Positions 34,893 through 43,873 of a DNA stretch of 64,000 bases are shown piece after piece. Source of the stretch: JBLHKW01 sp047618565 (lineage in GTDB: Bacteria; Planctomycetota; UBA1135; GCA-002686595); contig JBLHKW010000001.1 of assembly GCA_047618565.1 (NCBI GenBank), positions 62,001 to 126,000 on the forward strand, written 5' to 3'. Position 1 is the first letter of the stretch. Every line of letters begins with the position of its first letter. The position numbers and the translations under genes are program-made. Below the pieces are notes generated by a model that saw nothing but the letters and a program-made list of their open reading frames with translations, searched no databases and was not told where the DNA came from.

Positions 34893-36044
34893 ATGTTTCA
34901 GCGACGCTTCGCGCTCCTCGGAATGACGCTCCTCTCGCTGCCCCTCGGCCTTCAGGCGAGTGCTGGATCCGATGGAAGCACAGCCGGGATGGACTCGTTC
35001 TCGTTCCTTACCCAGGCCGAGGGCGTGTTCCAGTCCCAGGTCGTTCTGGCGCCCGATGGGACGACGTTGCTTGTGTGGGCCCAGCGTGGGGCGGACGGCA
35101 TCGATCTGTTCGCCGCGACGCGCTCCGGGTCGGACGCATTCTCGGATCCGGTGCAGGTCAATCGGGAGCCGATCAACTCCTACACGGGCGACGAGGCGCG
35201 TCCGGACGTGGCGATCGGGCAGGACGGTGCCGTGGCCATCGCCTGGACCGCCGCAGATATGAACATGATGCTCGCGCTCGGTCAGGATCACGGACGCAGC
35301 TTCTCCGCACCGCTGCGAATGAACCAGGATGGTGGCGAGGCTGCGCGCACGATGCCTGTGGTCGCGTTCTCGTCCGACGGCGCCGTGCACGGTGTGTGGC
35401 TCGATGCGCGCGGCGCGCCGCCGCGGCGTGAGGAGCCTGCAAACCTCTACTACGCCCGCATCGAGGGCGATCGTGTGAAGGAGATCAACCTGACCGCGGA
35501 CCAGGAGGCCAGCGTGTGCGGTTGCTGTCGCCCGTTCATCGCAATCGACGCTCGAGACGGTGTCGATATCGCCTTCCGGAACACGACCGCGGAGGGGTAT
35601 CGGGACATCTTCCTGATCGAGGGCAACGCTAACGGGGAGTTCACTCAGCCGCGGGCGGCGAGCTCGCCGCTGTGGCTGATCCCCGGCTGTCCATCGGTGG
35701 GCCCGGTCTTCCTCGATGGGCTCGCCCTGTGGAAGGACGGCTCCCAGAGCTACTGGCGCTTGCTCTCCGCTTCCAGTCCGAGCGCCGAGCCGGAGGTCGT
35801 GCTCGAGGACACGCAGGGCGTGCTGACCTTGACCTTTGCACCGCGGCGTATCAGCGGCAGCGACGACCTGGTGCTCGTGGGCGGTGCGCCCCAGGGCTTC
35901 ATCCTGAAGCGCGCAGGCGAGGGCTGGGAAGTGGCCAGTGAGGATGTCCCCGAGTGGGCTTCGAGTGGCGCGCTCATCGACGGCAAGCTGACACTGGTCG
36001 GCAATGCCGAGGGCCGGCTGCGGGTGCAACAGACCCATCTGTAA
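34893..36044 (+). CDS. secreted sialidase-like beta-propeller protein
   Basis: A 383-aa exported protein. Signal MFQRRFALLGMTLLSLPLGLQASA; then blades such as DVAIGQDGAVAIAWT, GRSFSAPLRMNQDGGEA (Asp-box-like) and MPVVAFSSDGAVHGVWLD, matching six-bladed sialidase-type propellers. CGCCRPFIAID in the middle has closely spaced cysteines. The Asp-box-like motifs support the fold; active-site arginines of true sialidases are not clearly visible, so an enzyme or binding role is open. It follows the decayed methyltransferase locus without overlap. Confidence 0.78.
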   Translation: MFQRRFALLGMTLLSLPLGLQASAGSDGSTAGMDSFSFLTQAEGVFQSQVVLAPDGTTLLVWAQRGADGIDLFAATRSGSDAFSDPVQVNREPINSYTGDEARPDVAIGQDGAVAIAWTAADMNMMLALGQDHGRSFSAPLRMNQDGGEAARTMPVVAFSSDGAVHGVWLDARGAPPRREEPANLYYARIEGDRVKEINLTADQEASVCGCCRPFIAIDARDGVDIAFRNTTAEGYRDIFLIEGNANGEFTQPRAASSPLWLIPGCPSVGPVFLDGLALWKDGSQSYWRLLSASSPSAEPEVVLEDTQGVLTLTFAPRRISGSDDLVLVGGAPQGFILKRAGEGWEVASEDVPEWASSGALIDGKLTLVGNAEGRLRVQQTHL

Positions 36045-36145
36045 CGCCTTCCCACGGCGAGAAGGGCCGGCATTGCCGGCGGCTCAAGCATTTCAGCGGA
36101 ACCATCGATAAGGCCGGGGTCCGCGGTCCCCTTCGATAGCGAATC

Positions 36146-36445
36146 ATGAAACGCACCCTGGCCTGCCTGTCCCTCGCACTTCTGGCGGTCCTGCCGACCG
36201 GATGCGGAAGCATGCTCTTCACCCAGCGTCAGCACGCGTCGCACTCGACGCGCCTGGATCCAAACGTGCTGATCCTGGACGGCGCGGGACTGCTCTTCTT
36301 CGTGCTTCCCGGCCTCGTGTCCTTCGGGATCGACTTCTACACCGGGGCCGTGTATCTGCCGCCGGACGTCAAGCGCGGCGAAGGGCCGTTCATCCGTGAT
36401 GTTACGGCCACGGTCGAGCACCCGAAGGACGAACCAGACTCCTGA
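36146..36445 (+). CDS. small lipoprotein
   Basis: A 99-aa protein with a lipoprotein signal (MKRTLACLSLALLAVLPTGC, Cys at 20). The rest includes a hydrophobic segment (DGAGLLFFVLPGLVSFGIDFYTGAVYLP). This resembles short YceK-type lipoproteins (SFGIDFYTGAIYLP is a common block in this group) but the link is weak. Function unknown. The gene stands alone between the sialidase-like gene and a secreted-protein gene. Confidence 0.65.
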   Translation: MKRTLACLSLALLAVLPTGCGSMLFTQRQHASHSTRLDPNVLILDGAGLLFFVLPGLVSFGIDFYTGAVYLPPDVKRGEGPFIRDVTATVEHPKDEPDS

Positions 36446-36483
36446 TTCCGCTCGCTCCTGCCGACCGTCGCCCGACTCTCCGG

Positions 36484-36517
36484 GGCGAACTCCGATAGAA
36501 GGCGAACTCCGATAGAA
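36484..36517. repeat. 17-bp perfect tandem repeat (two units)
   Basis: GGCGAACTCCGATAGAA occurs at 36484-36500 and again at 36501-36517 with no mismatch, in the 250-bp gap before the secreted-protein gene at 36695. Two units only, so it could be a slippage product or a paired operator. Confidence 0.7.
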
Positions 36518-36694
36518 TAGGGGGTGACCTGACCGTGGGGCGGCCTATTGCTGGGGGCGTGGAGTGAGCGCCTGCCTCGCACGGGTGCTTTTGTCTGGCT
36601 GTCTTGGCGGCTCCGGGCCATTCTGCGAGGGTTCTGCCACGGTCTGGCCAGCACGAATGCTCGTCAGGCGAATCATTCAAGGAGGAGGAGTTTC

Positions 36695-37210
36695 ATGCTC
36701 ACCAAAAACATCGGTCTGCTCGCAAATGTCGGTCTCGTTCTCTGCGTCGCGGTGATGGCCGCCAGTGCCGGTCAGGAGGTCACGTCGCAGCAGATGCAAT
36801 CCACATCCGGTGGAGGTGAAAACCTGGTCAAGGCCGAGCCCGTTCTGCTCTTTGACGTGTCAGGGACCACCATGGCCGGTTCGGTACACAAGCACCTGAG
36901 CGTCTACAGCAACGGGCGCATCTCTCTGGCCGAGTATGGTCCGGGAGGACCTTCGCGCAACCTGTCGAAGATGATCTCTCCGGGGGCTGTCGATCGCCTG
37001 CGGTCAAGCCTGGCTACAAACAACGGACTGACCCTCAACGATCAGGCCGAGCAAGCCACGGACATCCCGCTGACGACCGTCTCGGTTTTCAGGGGGGCGA
37101 CCGATGCGGTCTGCCACAGCTTCAGCTTCTGGCTTGCCGAAGAGGGTTACGCCGGCATCAAGCAGACCGTCGACGCGTTCATCATCGTTCACTTTTCCGA
37201 CGCTGAATAG
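36695..37210 (+). CDS. exported protein of unknown function
   Basis: A 171-aa secreted protein. A strong Shine-Dalgarno (AAGGAGGAGGAG, 36679-36690) precedes ATG 36695, fixing this start over a longer frame upstream. Signal peptide: MLTKNIGLLANVGLVLCVAVMAASA (cleavage before GQE). The mature part contains a beta-rich stretch (KHLSVYSNGRISLAEYGPG) and a C-terminal YAGIKQTVDAFIIVHF. No family recognised. A strong intrinsic terminator follows. Confidence 0.7.
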   Translation: MLTKNIGLLANVGLVLCVAVMAASAGQEVTSQQMQSTSGGGENLVKAEPVLLFDVSGTTMAGSVHKHLSVYSNGRISLAEYGPGGPSRNLSKMISPGAVDRLRSSLATNNGLTLNDQAEQATDIPLTTVSVFRGATDAVCHSFSFWLAEEGYAGIKQTVDAFIIVHFSDAE

Positions 37211-37271
37211 GGCGGGCTACAACGCCCGAGCGCCCTCAGCTCACCTGCTTGTCGACACGGATCAAACGTTT

Positions 37272-37309
37272 CAGGCCCCGCTACACGGCCGGGCCTGGGG
37301 CGTTTTTTT
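37272..37309 (+). terminator. intrinsic terminator
   Basis: CAGGCCC (37272-37278) pairs with GGGCCTG (37291-37297), and an overlapping alternative pairs GCCCC (37275-37279) with GGGGC (37297-37301); T7 follows at 37303-37309. It lies between the exported protein at 36695 and the convergent gene that ends at 37348, and so ends the rightward transcript. Confidence 0.75.
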
Positions 37310-37347
37310 GTGTCGACGCACGTGGTTCTGGAATCCGCCCGCGGACA

Positions 37348-39012
37348 TCACTGTGACCGGATGAACATGTGGTCCACGAGGATCGTGTCGAGCTTGCTGC
37401 TGCCCGGCGTGCGGTCCGTATCTCGCACGCGGATGTAGACGGTCCCGCTGGCTAACGCGGGCAGCGATGCCACCTGGTACGCACCGTCGTCACTGGTCTT
37501 GGTTACCGTCAGGAGGTCCGTGTAGCTCGCGTCGTCATCGGACCATGCAAAGACGAAGTCGTCGCCCTCGCCGTTTCCAGAGTGGTGGGCCTGCACGTGC
37601 AGCTCGACCGAGTTGCCGCCCTGGACCTCGACCGTCCATGTGTGCTCGAGCATACTCTGCCTGCTCGACTGAGGACCACCGGTGCGCTCCTCCCGGAGCT
37701 CCTCGTGCACGTCATTGGCGGTACCCGTATCAACGTGATCGCCCCGGGTGATCGATCCGTCCGTGGTCGTCTCTCCGTCTGCCACGTCCTCGCTGGCTCC
37801 GGCGCCGGGCGTGGTGTCGGATGCCACATTGGAGTGGTCCGATACTCCGACAACATTTTGGGACCGCACCCGGTAGTAGTAGGTGGTCGAGTCCATCAGG
37901 CCCGTGTCCAGGTAGCTGGTGACGTCATGTTCGACGTTGCAGATCTGGCTGAAGGAGGTGCCGTCGGACGACCGCTCGATCTCGAAGCCATCCTCATCCG
38001 GGGAGTTGTCGGCCCAGTCGAGCTCGATCCAGGCACTGGACGTCGCGGAAGCGGTGAGTCCTGTGGGTGCGATCGGCGGCAATGCCGTCGATGTCGTCCG
38101 GATGAACATCTGGTCGATGAAGATCGTGTCGAGCTCGCGGTCAGTGCGGCTGCGGTCCGTGTCCATAACCCGGACGTAGATCGTCCCGCCTACAGCGCCC
38201 GGCAGGGTGACCGACTGGTACGCGCCATCGTCGACAATCTTGGTGACCGTCAACATGTCGATGAATCCGCTACCAGGCGTGGCACACGCGAAGACAAAGT
38301 CGTCACCATCCACGGATTGCGTGTGGTGCGCGCGGATGAAGAATGTCGCACTGCCGGAGTCCGGGACCGTGAACGACCAGCGGTGCTCGAGCAAGCTACG
38401 GCGCTTGTGCGGGCTTCCGCCACTCTCCTCCTCCTGAATAGCCTGGGTCACTCCGTCGTCGGCGTGGGTGTCGTGATAGGAGCCCGAGACGAATCCGCGC
38501 GTCGTGGAATCGCCATCCGCGACGGTGTCCACCGGCTCACACGCATTCGGCACACCGTTACCGTCGTCATCGGGGTCGCATCCGTCGGGGACTCCATTCT
38601 CATCGCAGTCCTCAAAGCCCTCGCACTCGTCGGGCACACCGTTTCCGTCGCAATCATGCTCGAGGTCGTCCGGAACCCCGTCGCCGTCGCAGTCGGGGTC
38701 GGCCATCGTGCCGCACGCCAGGGCCACGGGCGCGGCATATAGCGTGAGGTCGAAGGACGCGAACGAGACGGCCTGCGTCTCGTCGGAGGACGCCAGGTCC
38801 TGCTCATCTTCCACGCTTTCGACCCGCGCTTCAGCTGCGGATCGTGCCTTGGCGTCCGGGTTATTCGCCTGGCTGGGTTCGCCGTATTGTTCGACCTCCT
38901 CCCGGACCTGGAATGTCCTCAAAGGGCTGGAAGTAGCGGCCAACTCCAGATCCGACGTCAAGAATGAGGGCAGAATACTGGCCACGATGGCAGCGATAAC
39001 GGGGTTGAACAT
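37348..39012 (-). CDS. secreted protein with thrombospondin type-3-like Ca2+ repeats, duplicated beta domain and fibronectin III
   Basis: A 554-aa protein. The N-terminus MFNPVIAAIVASILPSFL is a signal-like segment. Residues 105-160 form a run of D/N-G-rich Ca2+-binding repeats (DCDGDGVPDDLEHDCDGNG...CDENGVPDGC). Two copies of a domain of about 140 residues follow, sharing blocks such as SLLEHRWSF/SMLEHTWTV, GDDFVFA, TVTK..DDGAYQ and FIDQMFIR/LVDHMFIR. Between them is a fibronectin type III module (TGLTASATSSAWIELDWADNS...TYYYRVRS). Probably a surface-exposed adhesin or matrix protein. Function inferred only from architecture. Confidence 0.8.
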   Translation of the reverse strand: MFNPVIAAIVASILPSFLTSDLELAATSSPLRTFQVREEVEQYGEPSQANNPDAKARSAAEARVESVEDEQDLASSDETQAVSFASFDLTLYAAPVALACGTMADPDCDGDGVPDDLEHDCDGNGVPDECEGFEDCDENGVPDGCDPDDDGNGVPNACEPVDTVADGDSTTRGFVSGSYHDTHADDGVTQAIQEEESGGSPHKRRSLLEHRWSFTVPDSGSATFFIRAHHTQSVDGDDFVFACATPGSGFIDMLTVTKIVDDGAYQSVTLPGAVGGTIYVRVMDTDRSRTDRELDTIFIDQMFIRTTSTALPPIAPTGLTASATSSAWIELDWADNSPDEDGFEIERSSDGTSFSQICNVEHDVTSYLDTGLMDSTTYYYRVRSQNVVGVSDHSNVASDTTPGAGASEDVADGETTTDGSITRGDHVDTGTANDVHEELREERTGGPQSSRQSMLEHTWTVEVQGGNSVELHVQAHHSGNGEGDDFVFAWSDDDASYTDLLTVTKTSDDGAYQVASLPALASGTVYIRVRDTDRTPGSSKLDTILVDHMFIRSQ

Positions 39013-39354
39013 GTCAGATACAGGCTTGGGGCGAGGGCCCTTTTGCTACGTGGAGACGTAGGCGTGAATCTTCAAGTAGAAGCGGCGTTCGAAAAACCGT
39101 CAACCCCATCCCATGCCGGTGCCTCGATCTCGTCGTGAAAACGGCTTGCATTGGCCCTCAGGACGCGTTCGCGGGAGCGGGGCAGCGCCCGCGAGCTTCG
39201 AAGCGCCGTTCATGGCATCTCAGGGTCGGTCCAGGCGAGGAAAGTGGTAAAGATTGCCGTGATTGCGACATAAGTTATCGTTTAGCGGCTATGTTCAGTG
39301 CCCGATGTCGTATGTGGAAGCGAGTCCGTCCGCCAAACCCACAGGAGATGTCCC
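39013..39354. other. 342-bp divergent intergenic region
   Basis: Separates the minus-strand Ca2+-repeat protein from the plus-strand membrane protein and regulator pair, so it should contain divergent promoters. An AT-rich patch at about 39258-39292 is the only notable feature; no gene or repeat is seen. Confidence 0.45.
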
Positions 39355-39651
39355 ATGGAGCAGATCGCGTCCCCGGAATCCAAGTTGTCGAGCGTCGAGC
39401 ATGGAGCCGTGAGCTTCAGGGTGCTTGCCATCACCTTCGCAGGTCTGGGGGTCGTGCTCGGCGGGGTGGCCGTCGTCTCGGCTCTCGCGCCGGTGGGGGC
39501 GGATATTGAGCTCCTGGACGCGCTGGTCAGGTCCCTCACCCCGGCCCTGAATTGTGCGATCTGCTTGATGCTCTTCTCGTTTCTCAGTCGCTTCAGCACG
39601 CTCTTCTGCACGACAGCTGCGTTGATACGCGAGATGCGTGAGGTCATCTAG
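39355..39651 (+). CDS. small membrane protein paired with an Xre-type regulator
   Basis: A 98-aa protein with two strong transmembrane segments (about 19-42 and 61-80). A good Shine-Dalgarno (AGGAGAT) precedes ATG 39355, which is preferred over a longer upstream frame. Its position just before a YozG-type helix-turn-helix gene recalls DUF2975-YozG pairs, but this protein is shorter and has fewer helices than typical DUF2975 members. Function unknown. Confidence 0.65.
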   Translation: MEQIASPESKLSSVEHGAVSFRVLAITFAGLGVVLGGVAVVSALAPVGADIELLDALVRSLTPALNCAICLMLFSFLSRFSTLFCTTAALIREMREVI

Positions 39652-39653
39652 GC

Positions 39654-39890
39654 GTGCCGATCAAAGTGCGGCTGGACGTCCTCATGGCCCTTCGCAAGGT
39701 GCGTGGGCTGGACCTGGCGAAGCGCGTCGGGATCACGCCCGCAAACCTGAGCAAGTTGAAATCCGGTCCCGTCAAGGCGATCCGCTTCTCAACCCTCGAC
39801 GCTCTGTGTCGCGAGCTGCAATGCCAGCCGGGGGAACTGCTCGAGTATCAGGAAGCCGATGCCGTGGCCACGGACGGCGACGGAGATTGA
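39654..39890 (+). CDS. Xre/Cro-type helix-turn-helix transcriptional regulator (YozG-like)
   Basis: A 78-aa DNA-binding protein. RLDVLMALRKVRGLDLAKRVGITPANLSKLKSG is a Cro/C1 helix-turn-helix, and IRFSTLDALCRELQCQPGELLEY completes the fold typical of small YozG-like regulators. The GTG start lies 2 bp after the membrane protein stop, so both are made from one transcript. The membrane protein may sequester or modulate the regulator (inference from other such pairs). Confidence 0.82.
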   Translation: MPIKVRLDVLMALRKVRGLDLAKRVGITPANLSKLKSGPVKAIRFSTLDALCRELQCQPGELLEYQEADAVATDGDGD

Positions 39891-39976
39891 CGCCGGCGGT
39901 CCACGCCCTGCGGGGCGCGCGCAGACCGGCCCAGGATCTGGCCAACATCCCCATCGTCCGCGGCGTACGGTAGTGG

Positions 39977-40585
39977 ATGCGCACCATGATCCTGTTCGCC
40001 TCCGCGTTCCTCGTGTCCTGCTCTGCCACCGCGACTGCACCGGTGGAAAGCGATCCTCGCATCGCGAAGGTCGAAGCCTTCCGCGAGCTTCGAAGCATGG
40101 GGGACCGTGAGGCCGCCCGCGCACTGCTCAGCGCGGATGCCCGCATCTGGTGGGGCGAGAGGGATGGCCCCGGGTCCCCGTGGAGTCTGGAGGGTGGCCC
40201 CTGGAGCGACTGGGACGATCATTTCGATGGATCGGCGAAGAGCGTGACGCCGTGGACGGCGGACGGCGAGCGCGTCTGGGCGGACATCCTCGAGAACAAC
40301 GACTATTACAGGCTGACGGAGAGCCAGGCCCGAGCGTGGCGGGCGGTCTACTTCCTCGACAACGATGGGGCCATCGCCGGATTCCTTGTGGCCTCCTTGC
40401 CGCGGCCCGAAACGGACTCCAGCCGCGCCGACGAGTTCGAAGCGTGGGCTGTGCGGAACCGAGGCGCCGAGGCCGAGTACCTGATGCCGGGTGGCGAGAT
40501 CGACCCCACGGGCGACCGGCCGGCGCGCATGCGCTCCTTGCTGAACGAGTGGCGTGCCGACGTGGGGCTACCCGCGCTCGACTGA
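39977..40585 (+). CDS. lipoprotein of unknown function
   Basis: A 202-aa protein with a lipoprotein signal (MRTMILFASAFLVSC, Cys15). The mature part begins with a helical stretch (RIAKVEAFRELRSMGDREAARALLS) followed by alternating aromatic-rich strands (ARIWWGERDGPGSPWSLEGGPWSDWDDHFDG), suggesting an NTF2/SnoaL-like fold, but the evidence is weak. It converges on the GH109-like gene; a palindromic element lies between the two stops. Confidence 0.6.
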   Translation: MRTMILFASAFLVSCSATATAPVESDPRIAKVEAFRELRSMGDREAARALLSADARIWWGERDGPGSPWSLEGGPWSDWDDHFDGSAKSVTPWTADGERVWADILENNDYYRLTESQARAWRAVYFLDNDGAIAGFLVASLPRPETDSSRADEFEAWAVRNRGAEAEYLMPGGEIDPTGDRPARMRSLLNEWRADVGLPALD

Positions 40586-40590
40586 CGCGC

Positions 40591-40664
40591 CCAGGAAGCC
40601 GTTGAAAAAGTCATCCGGATGCTACTGCCCTGGCATTTGGAGCACTTTATCAACAGCCTCCTGG
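40591..40664. repeat. 74-bp imperfect inverted-repeat element between convergent genes
   Basis: The ends are inverted copies: CCAGGAAGCCGTTGAAAAAG reads on the left, and the reverse complement of the right end reads CCAGGAGGCTGTTGATAAAG. These share the GTTGA-AAAG core of the termini of the 171-bp elements. It starts 5 bp after one stop codon and ends 1 bp before the stop of the convergent gene, so it might also act as a bidirectional terminator. It resembles a short non-autonomous relative of the larger element. Confidence 0.65.
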
Positions 40665-40665
40665 C

Positions 40666-42093
40666 TCAGGCGCGCGCCTCGAGGGGCGGGCGCGAGCGCC
40701 AGCGGCCACGGGTGAAATCGGGGATGTCGACGGGGCGGGATCGGTCGCCGTTGCTGATCTCGGTGCAGTGCGTGATCACGCTCAGGGCGGCCCCATCGTA
40801 GACGTCCATGTCCATGGCCTCGCCATGGTTGAGGGACTCGATCAGGCGCACGTCCTCGAAGAAGTCCATTCCGCCGTGACCAGCACCCTTGGCCGCTGCG
40901 GCGAGGCGCGTGTAGAGCGGGTGCTCGAACTTGTCCGCGTGGTCCATCAGCTTGTCCCACTGATGCGGCTCGCTGACCCCCTCGATGTAGATCCGGTCGG
41001 GGTAGCCCTGCACGATGCCCCGGGTGCCCTGGACGATGTTGATGCGCGAGTAGGGCCGCGGCAGATTGCAGTCGTGTCCGACGGTGATCGTGTGGCCCAG
41101 CCTGGTCTTGATCATGCAGAAGTTGACGTCACCGAGCTCGTAGGTCTCCGAACGGACGGGATGGTCCTCGGGGAAATGCTCCAGGGCGTAGTCCTGCAGG
41201 CCGCGTGAGGTCGAGCTCATGGACACCAGGTAGTCGAAGGCGTCGCCGCGGTTGATGTTCATGACCTGTGCTACCGGGCCCAGACCGTGGGTCGGGTAGA
41301 GGTTCGCATCGCGCTCCATCGAGTGCTTCCTGCGCCACACGCCCTCGCCATCCATGTCGTGCTTGACGCCGCGCAGGTCGTGCATGTACCCGGCTTCGGC
41401 GTGGACGATCTCGCCCAGGACGCCCTGGCGCGCCATGTTCAGCACCATCATCTCCGAGCGGCCGTAGCAGCAGTTCTCCATCATGACGCAGTGCCGCTGC
41501 GTGCGCTCGGCCGTGTCGACCAGCTGCCAGCACTCGTCGATCGTCAGCGCCATCGGCACCTCCGTCGCGGCGTGCTTGCCGTTCTCCATCGCTGCCAGGC
41601 AGATCGGAACGTGCCAGCGCCAGGGCGTCGCGGTGTAGACCAGGTCCACGTCATCCGACGCGCACAGGTTCTTCCAGTCCGTCTCGCCGGCAGTAAAGAG
41701 CTTGGGGCGCGGGAAGCCGGCCTTCTCGACCTTGTCGGCATTGCTCTCCGCGCGTCCCGGCACGACGTCGCACAGGGCCGTGATGCGGCAACCGGGGATC
41801 TTGACCAAGTTGTTGATGTGCGCCGACCCCATGCCGCCGACGCCCACGAAGCCAATCCGAACCTCCTCGATGGGGGCCGCGGCAAACAACTCTTCGGGGG
41901 CTGGCTCCTGTTTGCCCGTGGTGCCGGTGCCTGTGCTCGAACAGGACGAGAGCGACATGCCTCCCAGGGCCGTCCCGAGCCCCGTGAGGGCCGTGAACTT
42001 CATGAAATCCCGCCGATCGTTCGAGAGCGAGTCGCCACGCGGCTCGGTGTGGCGGAGGCTGGCGGCTCGGTCGGGGTGATCAGGGCGCGTCAT
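40666..42093 (-). CDS. Tat-exported GH109-like Gfo/Idh/MocA oxidoreductase (probable alpha-N-acetylgalactosaminidase)
   Basis: A 475-aa NAD+-dependent protein. The N-terminus has a twin-arginine signal with lipobox (NDRRDFMKFTALTGLGTALG...LSSC), so it is exported folded. The Rossmann motif GFVGVGGMGSAH follows. The blocks ATEVPMALTIDECWQLVDTAE and MMENCCYGRSEMMVLNMARQG are diagnostic of GH109, which hydrolyses alpha-N-acetylgalactosaminides using NAD+. Plain MocA-family dehydrogenase activity cannot be fully excluded. ATG 42093 precedes the Tat signal. It is divergent from the GH20 gene. Confidence 0.85.
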   Translation of the reverse strand: MTRPDHPDRAASLRHTEPRGDSLSNDRRDFMKFTALTGLGTALGGMSLSSCSSTGTGTTGKQEPAPEELFAAAPIEEVRIGFVGVGGMGSAHINNLVKIPGCRITALCDVVPGRAESNADKVEKAGFPRPKLFTAGETDWKNLCASDDVDLVYTATPWRWHVPICLAAMENGKHAATEVPMALTIDECWQLVDTAERTQRHCVMMENCCYGRSEMMVLNMARQGVLGEIVHAEAGYMHDLRGVKHDMDGEGVWRRKHSMERDANLYPTHGLGPVAQVMNINRGDAFDYLVSMSSTSRGLQDYALEHFPEDHPVRSETYELGDVNFCMIKTRLGHTITVGHDCNLPRPYSRINIVQGTRGIVQGYPDRIYIEGVSEPHQWDKLMDHADKFEHPLYTRLAAAAKGAGHGGMDFFEDVRLIESLNHGEAMDMDVYDGAALSVITHCTEISNGDRSRPVDIPDFTRGRWRSRPPLEARA

Positions 42094-42202
42094 GTTCTGG
42101 GGGGTCCGGCAAGGGGCCAATCGGGGGCAGCTGGTCAGCGAGCTTCCGGACTGTAGCATCAGGGCCGTTCCGAGCACGTGCCACGTTTCTCCTACACCCT
42201 CG

Positions 42203-43870
42203 ATGACCATGGGAATCACGACCAGAGCTCTCACCTATCTGCTTCCAGCGATCCTCTGCGGCAACGCGTCCGTCGGAGCCTTCGGCGCACAGGTGCCCAT
42301 GGACAATTCTCCAGGCGCGCTGGGTCTGATCCCGATGCCGCAGATCCTGGAGCGGGCTGCCGGTGAGTTCCGCATGGTGGCGAGCACGAGCATCGCCTTC
42401 ACGGAAGCGTCCGCGCGCCCCGTCGCCGAGTATCTCGCTGGCCGACTACGACCGGCGACGGGGTTGGCGCTGGAACTCGTCGAGAGCCGACTCGCCGCGG
42501 GGGCGATCCAGCTGAACCTGAGAGCGGAGCTTGTACAGAGGCTCGGCACCGAAGGCTACACGCTCGAGTGCAAGCCGGACGGAGTGGCCCTCACCGCCGG
42601 CACTCCCGCGGGACTCTTCTACGGATGCCAGACCCTGTGCCAGTTATTGCCGCCAGCCATCGACAGTCCATCTCGCGTAGCCGACGTGGACTGGGTCGCA
42701 GCCTGCGTACGCATCGAGGATCAGCCGCGTTTCGAGTGGCGTGGTTTGATGCTCGACACGGCGCGCCACTTCTTCCCGGTCGAGTTCGTGAAGCGTTGCA
42801 TCGACCTGATGTCGCGCCACAAGCTGAATCGATTCCACTGGCACCTGACCGAGGATCAGGGCTGGCGCATCGAGATCCTGGCGCACCCTGAACTGACCCT
42901 GGTGGGTTCGCGGCGCAAGGAGACACCGATACCGAGTGACCGCGGGCGTGGTGATGGTCAGCCCCATACGGGCTTCTACACCCAGGCCGAGATTCGCGAG
43001 GTGGTCGCGTACGCCGCAGAACGCTTCGTCACCGTGGTGCCCGAGATCGAACTGCCCGGGCACGCGCTGGCCGCCCTCGCGACCTACCCCGAGATATCCT
43101 GCACGGGCGGGCCGTTCGACGTTGGCACCCGCTGGGGCGTGCACGAGGATGTGTACTGCGCCGGGAACGAGGCCACGTTTGCGTTCCTGGAGAGCGTCCT
43201 GGCGGAGGTTGTCGAGCTCTTCCCCGGTGCTTTCGTTCACATCGGTGGTGACGAGTGTCCAAAGGCGCGCTGGAAGGAGTGCGCGAAATGCCAGGCCCGC
43301 ATGCGCGAGAACGAGCTGAAAGACGAGCACGAGCTGCAGGCCTATTTCATCGAGCGCGTGGGACGTTTTTTGAACGCGCGTGGCAAGCGCTTGCTCGGCT
43401 GGGATGAGATCCTGGAGGGCCGGCTCGCACCGGGCGCGACGGTCATGAGCTGGCGTGGCGTCGAAGGGGGGGTCGCGGCGGCCAACATGGGACACGATGT
43501 GGTCATGAGCCCGACCTCGCACTGCTACTTCGACTACTACCAGTCCGAGGATCGGGACGCGGAGCCGCCGGCGATCGGAGGGCTCCTGTCTCTGGAGAAG
43601 GTCTACAGCTTCGAGCCGCTCCCACCACAGCTCGACGAGGCGGGTGCGCGCCATGTGCTCGGCGCCCAGGGCAACCTCTGGACCGAGTACGTTCAGAATG
43701 CGGCGCAGGCCGAGTACATGGCCTTTCCGCGAGCGGCCGCCCTGGCCGAGCGCGTCTGGTCGTCGAGGGACGCGCGCGACTTTGGCGATTTCCGTCGGCG
43801 TATGGCGCGCCACGCGAAGCGCCTGGATGCCATGGGAGTGAACTATCGCAAGCTCGATGGGGGCGACTGA
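42203..43870 (+). CDS. exported beta-N-acetylhexosaminidase (GH20)
   Basis: A 555-aa GH20 glycosidase with an N-terminal signal (about 1-30). The N-terminal GH20b domain (LIPMPQILERAAGEFRM) leads to the TIM barrel. Catalytic Asp350-Glu351 lies in HIGGDECPK; the preceding HWHLTEDQGWR and FVTVVPEIELPGHA blocks are conserved. It releases terminal GlcNAc/GalNAc from glycans by substrate-assisted catalysis. The neighbouring GH109, symporter and sugar kinase make an amino-sugar scavenging locus. ATG 42203 and 42209 are both possible starts. Confidence 0.93.
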   Translation: MTMGITTRALTYLLPAILCGNASVGAFGAQVPMDNSPGALGLIPMPQILERAAGEFRMVASTSIAFTEASARPVAEYLAGRLRPATGLALELVESRLAAGAIQLNLRAELVQRLGTEGYTLECKPDGVALTAGTPAGLFYGCQTLCQLLPPAIDSPSRVADVDWVAACVRIEDQPRFEWRGLMLDTARHFFPVEFVKRCIDLMSRHKLNRFHWHLTEDQGWRIEILAHPELTLVGSRRKETPIPSDRGRGDGQPHTGFYTQAEIREVVAYAAERFVTVVPEIELPGHALAALATYPEISCTGGPFDVGTRWGVHEDVYCAGNEATFAFLESVLAEVVELFPGAFVHIGGDECPKARWKECAKCQARMRENELKDEHELQAYFIERVGRFLNARGKRLLGWDEILEGRLAPGATVMSWRGVEGGVAAANMGHDVVMSPTSHCYFDYYQSEDRDAEPPAIGGLLSLEKVYSFEPLPPQLDEAGARHVLGAQGNLWTEYVQNAAQAEYMAFPRAAALAERVWSSRDARDFGDFRRRMARHAKRLDAMGVNYRKLDGGD

Positions 43871-43873
43871 GGA

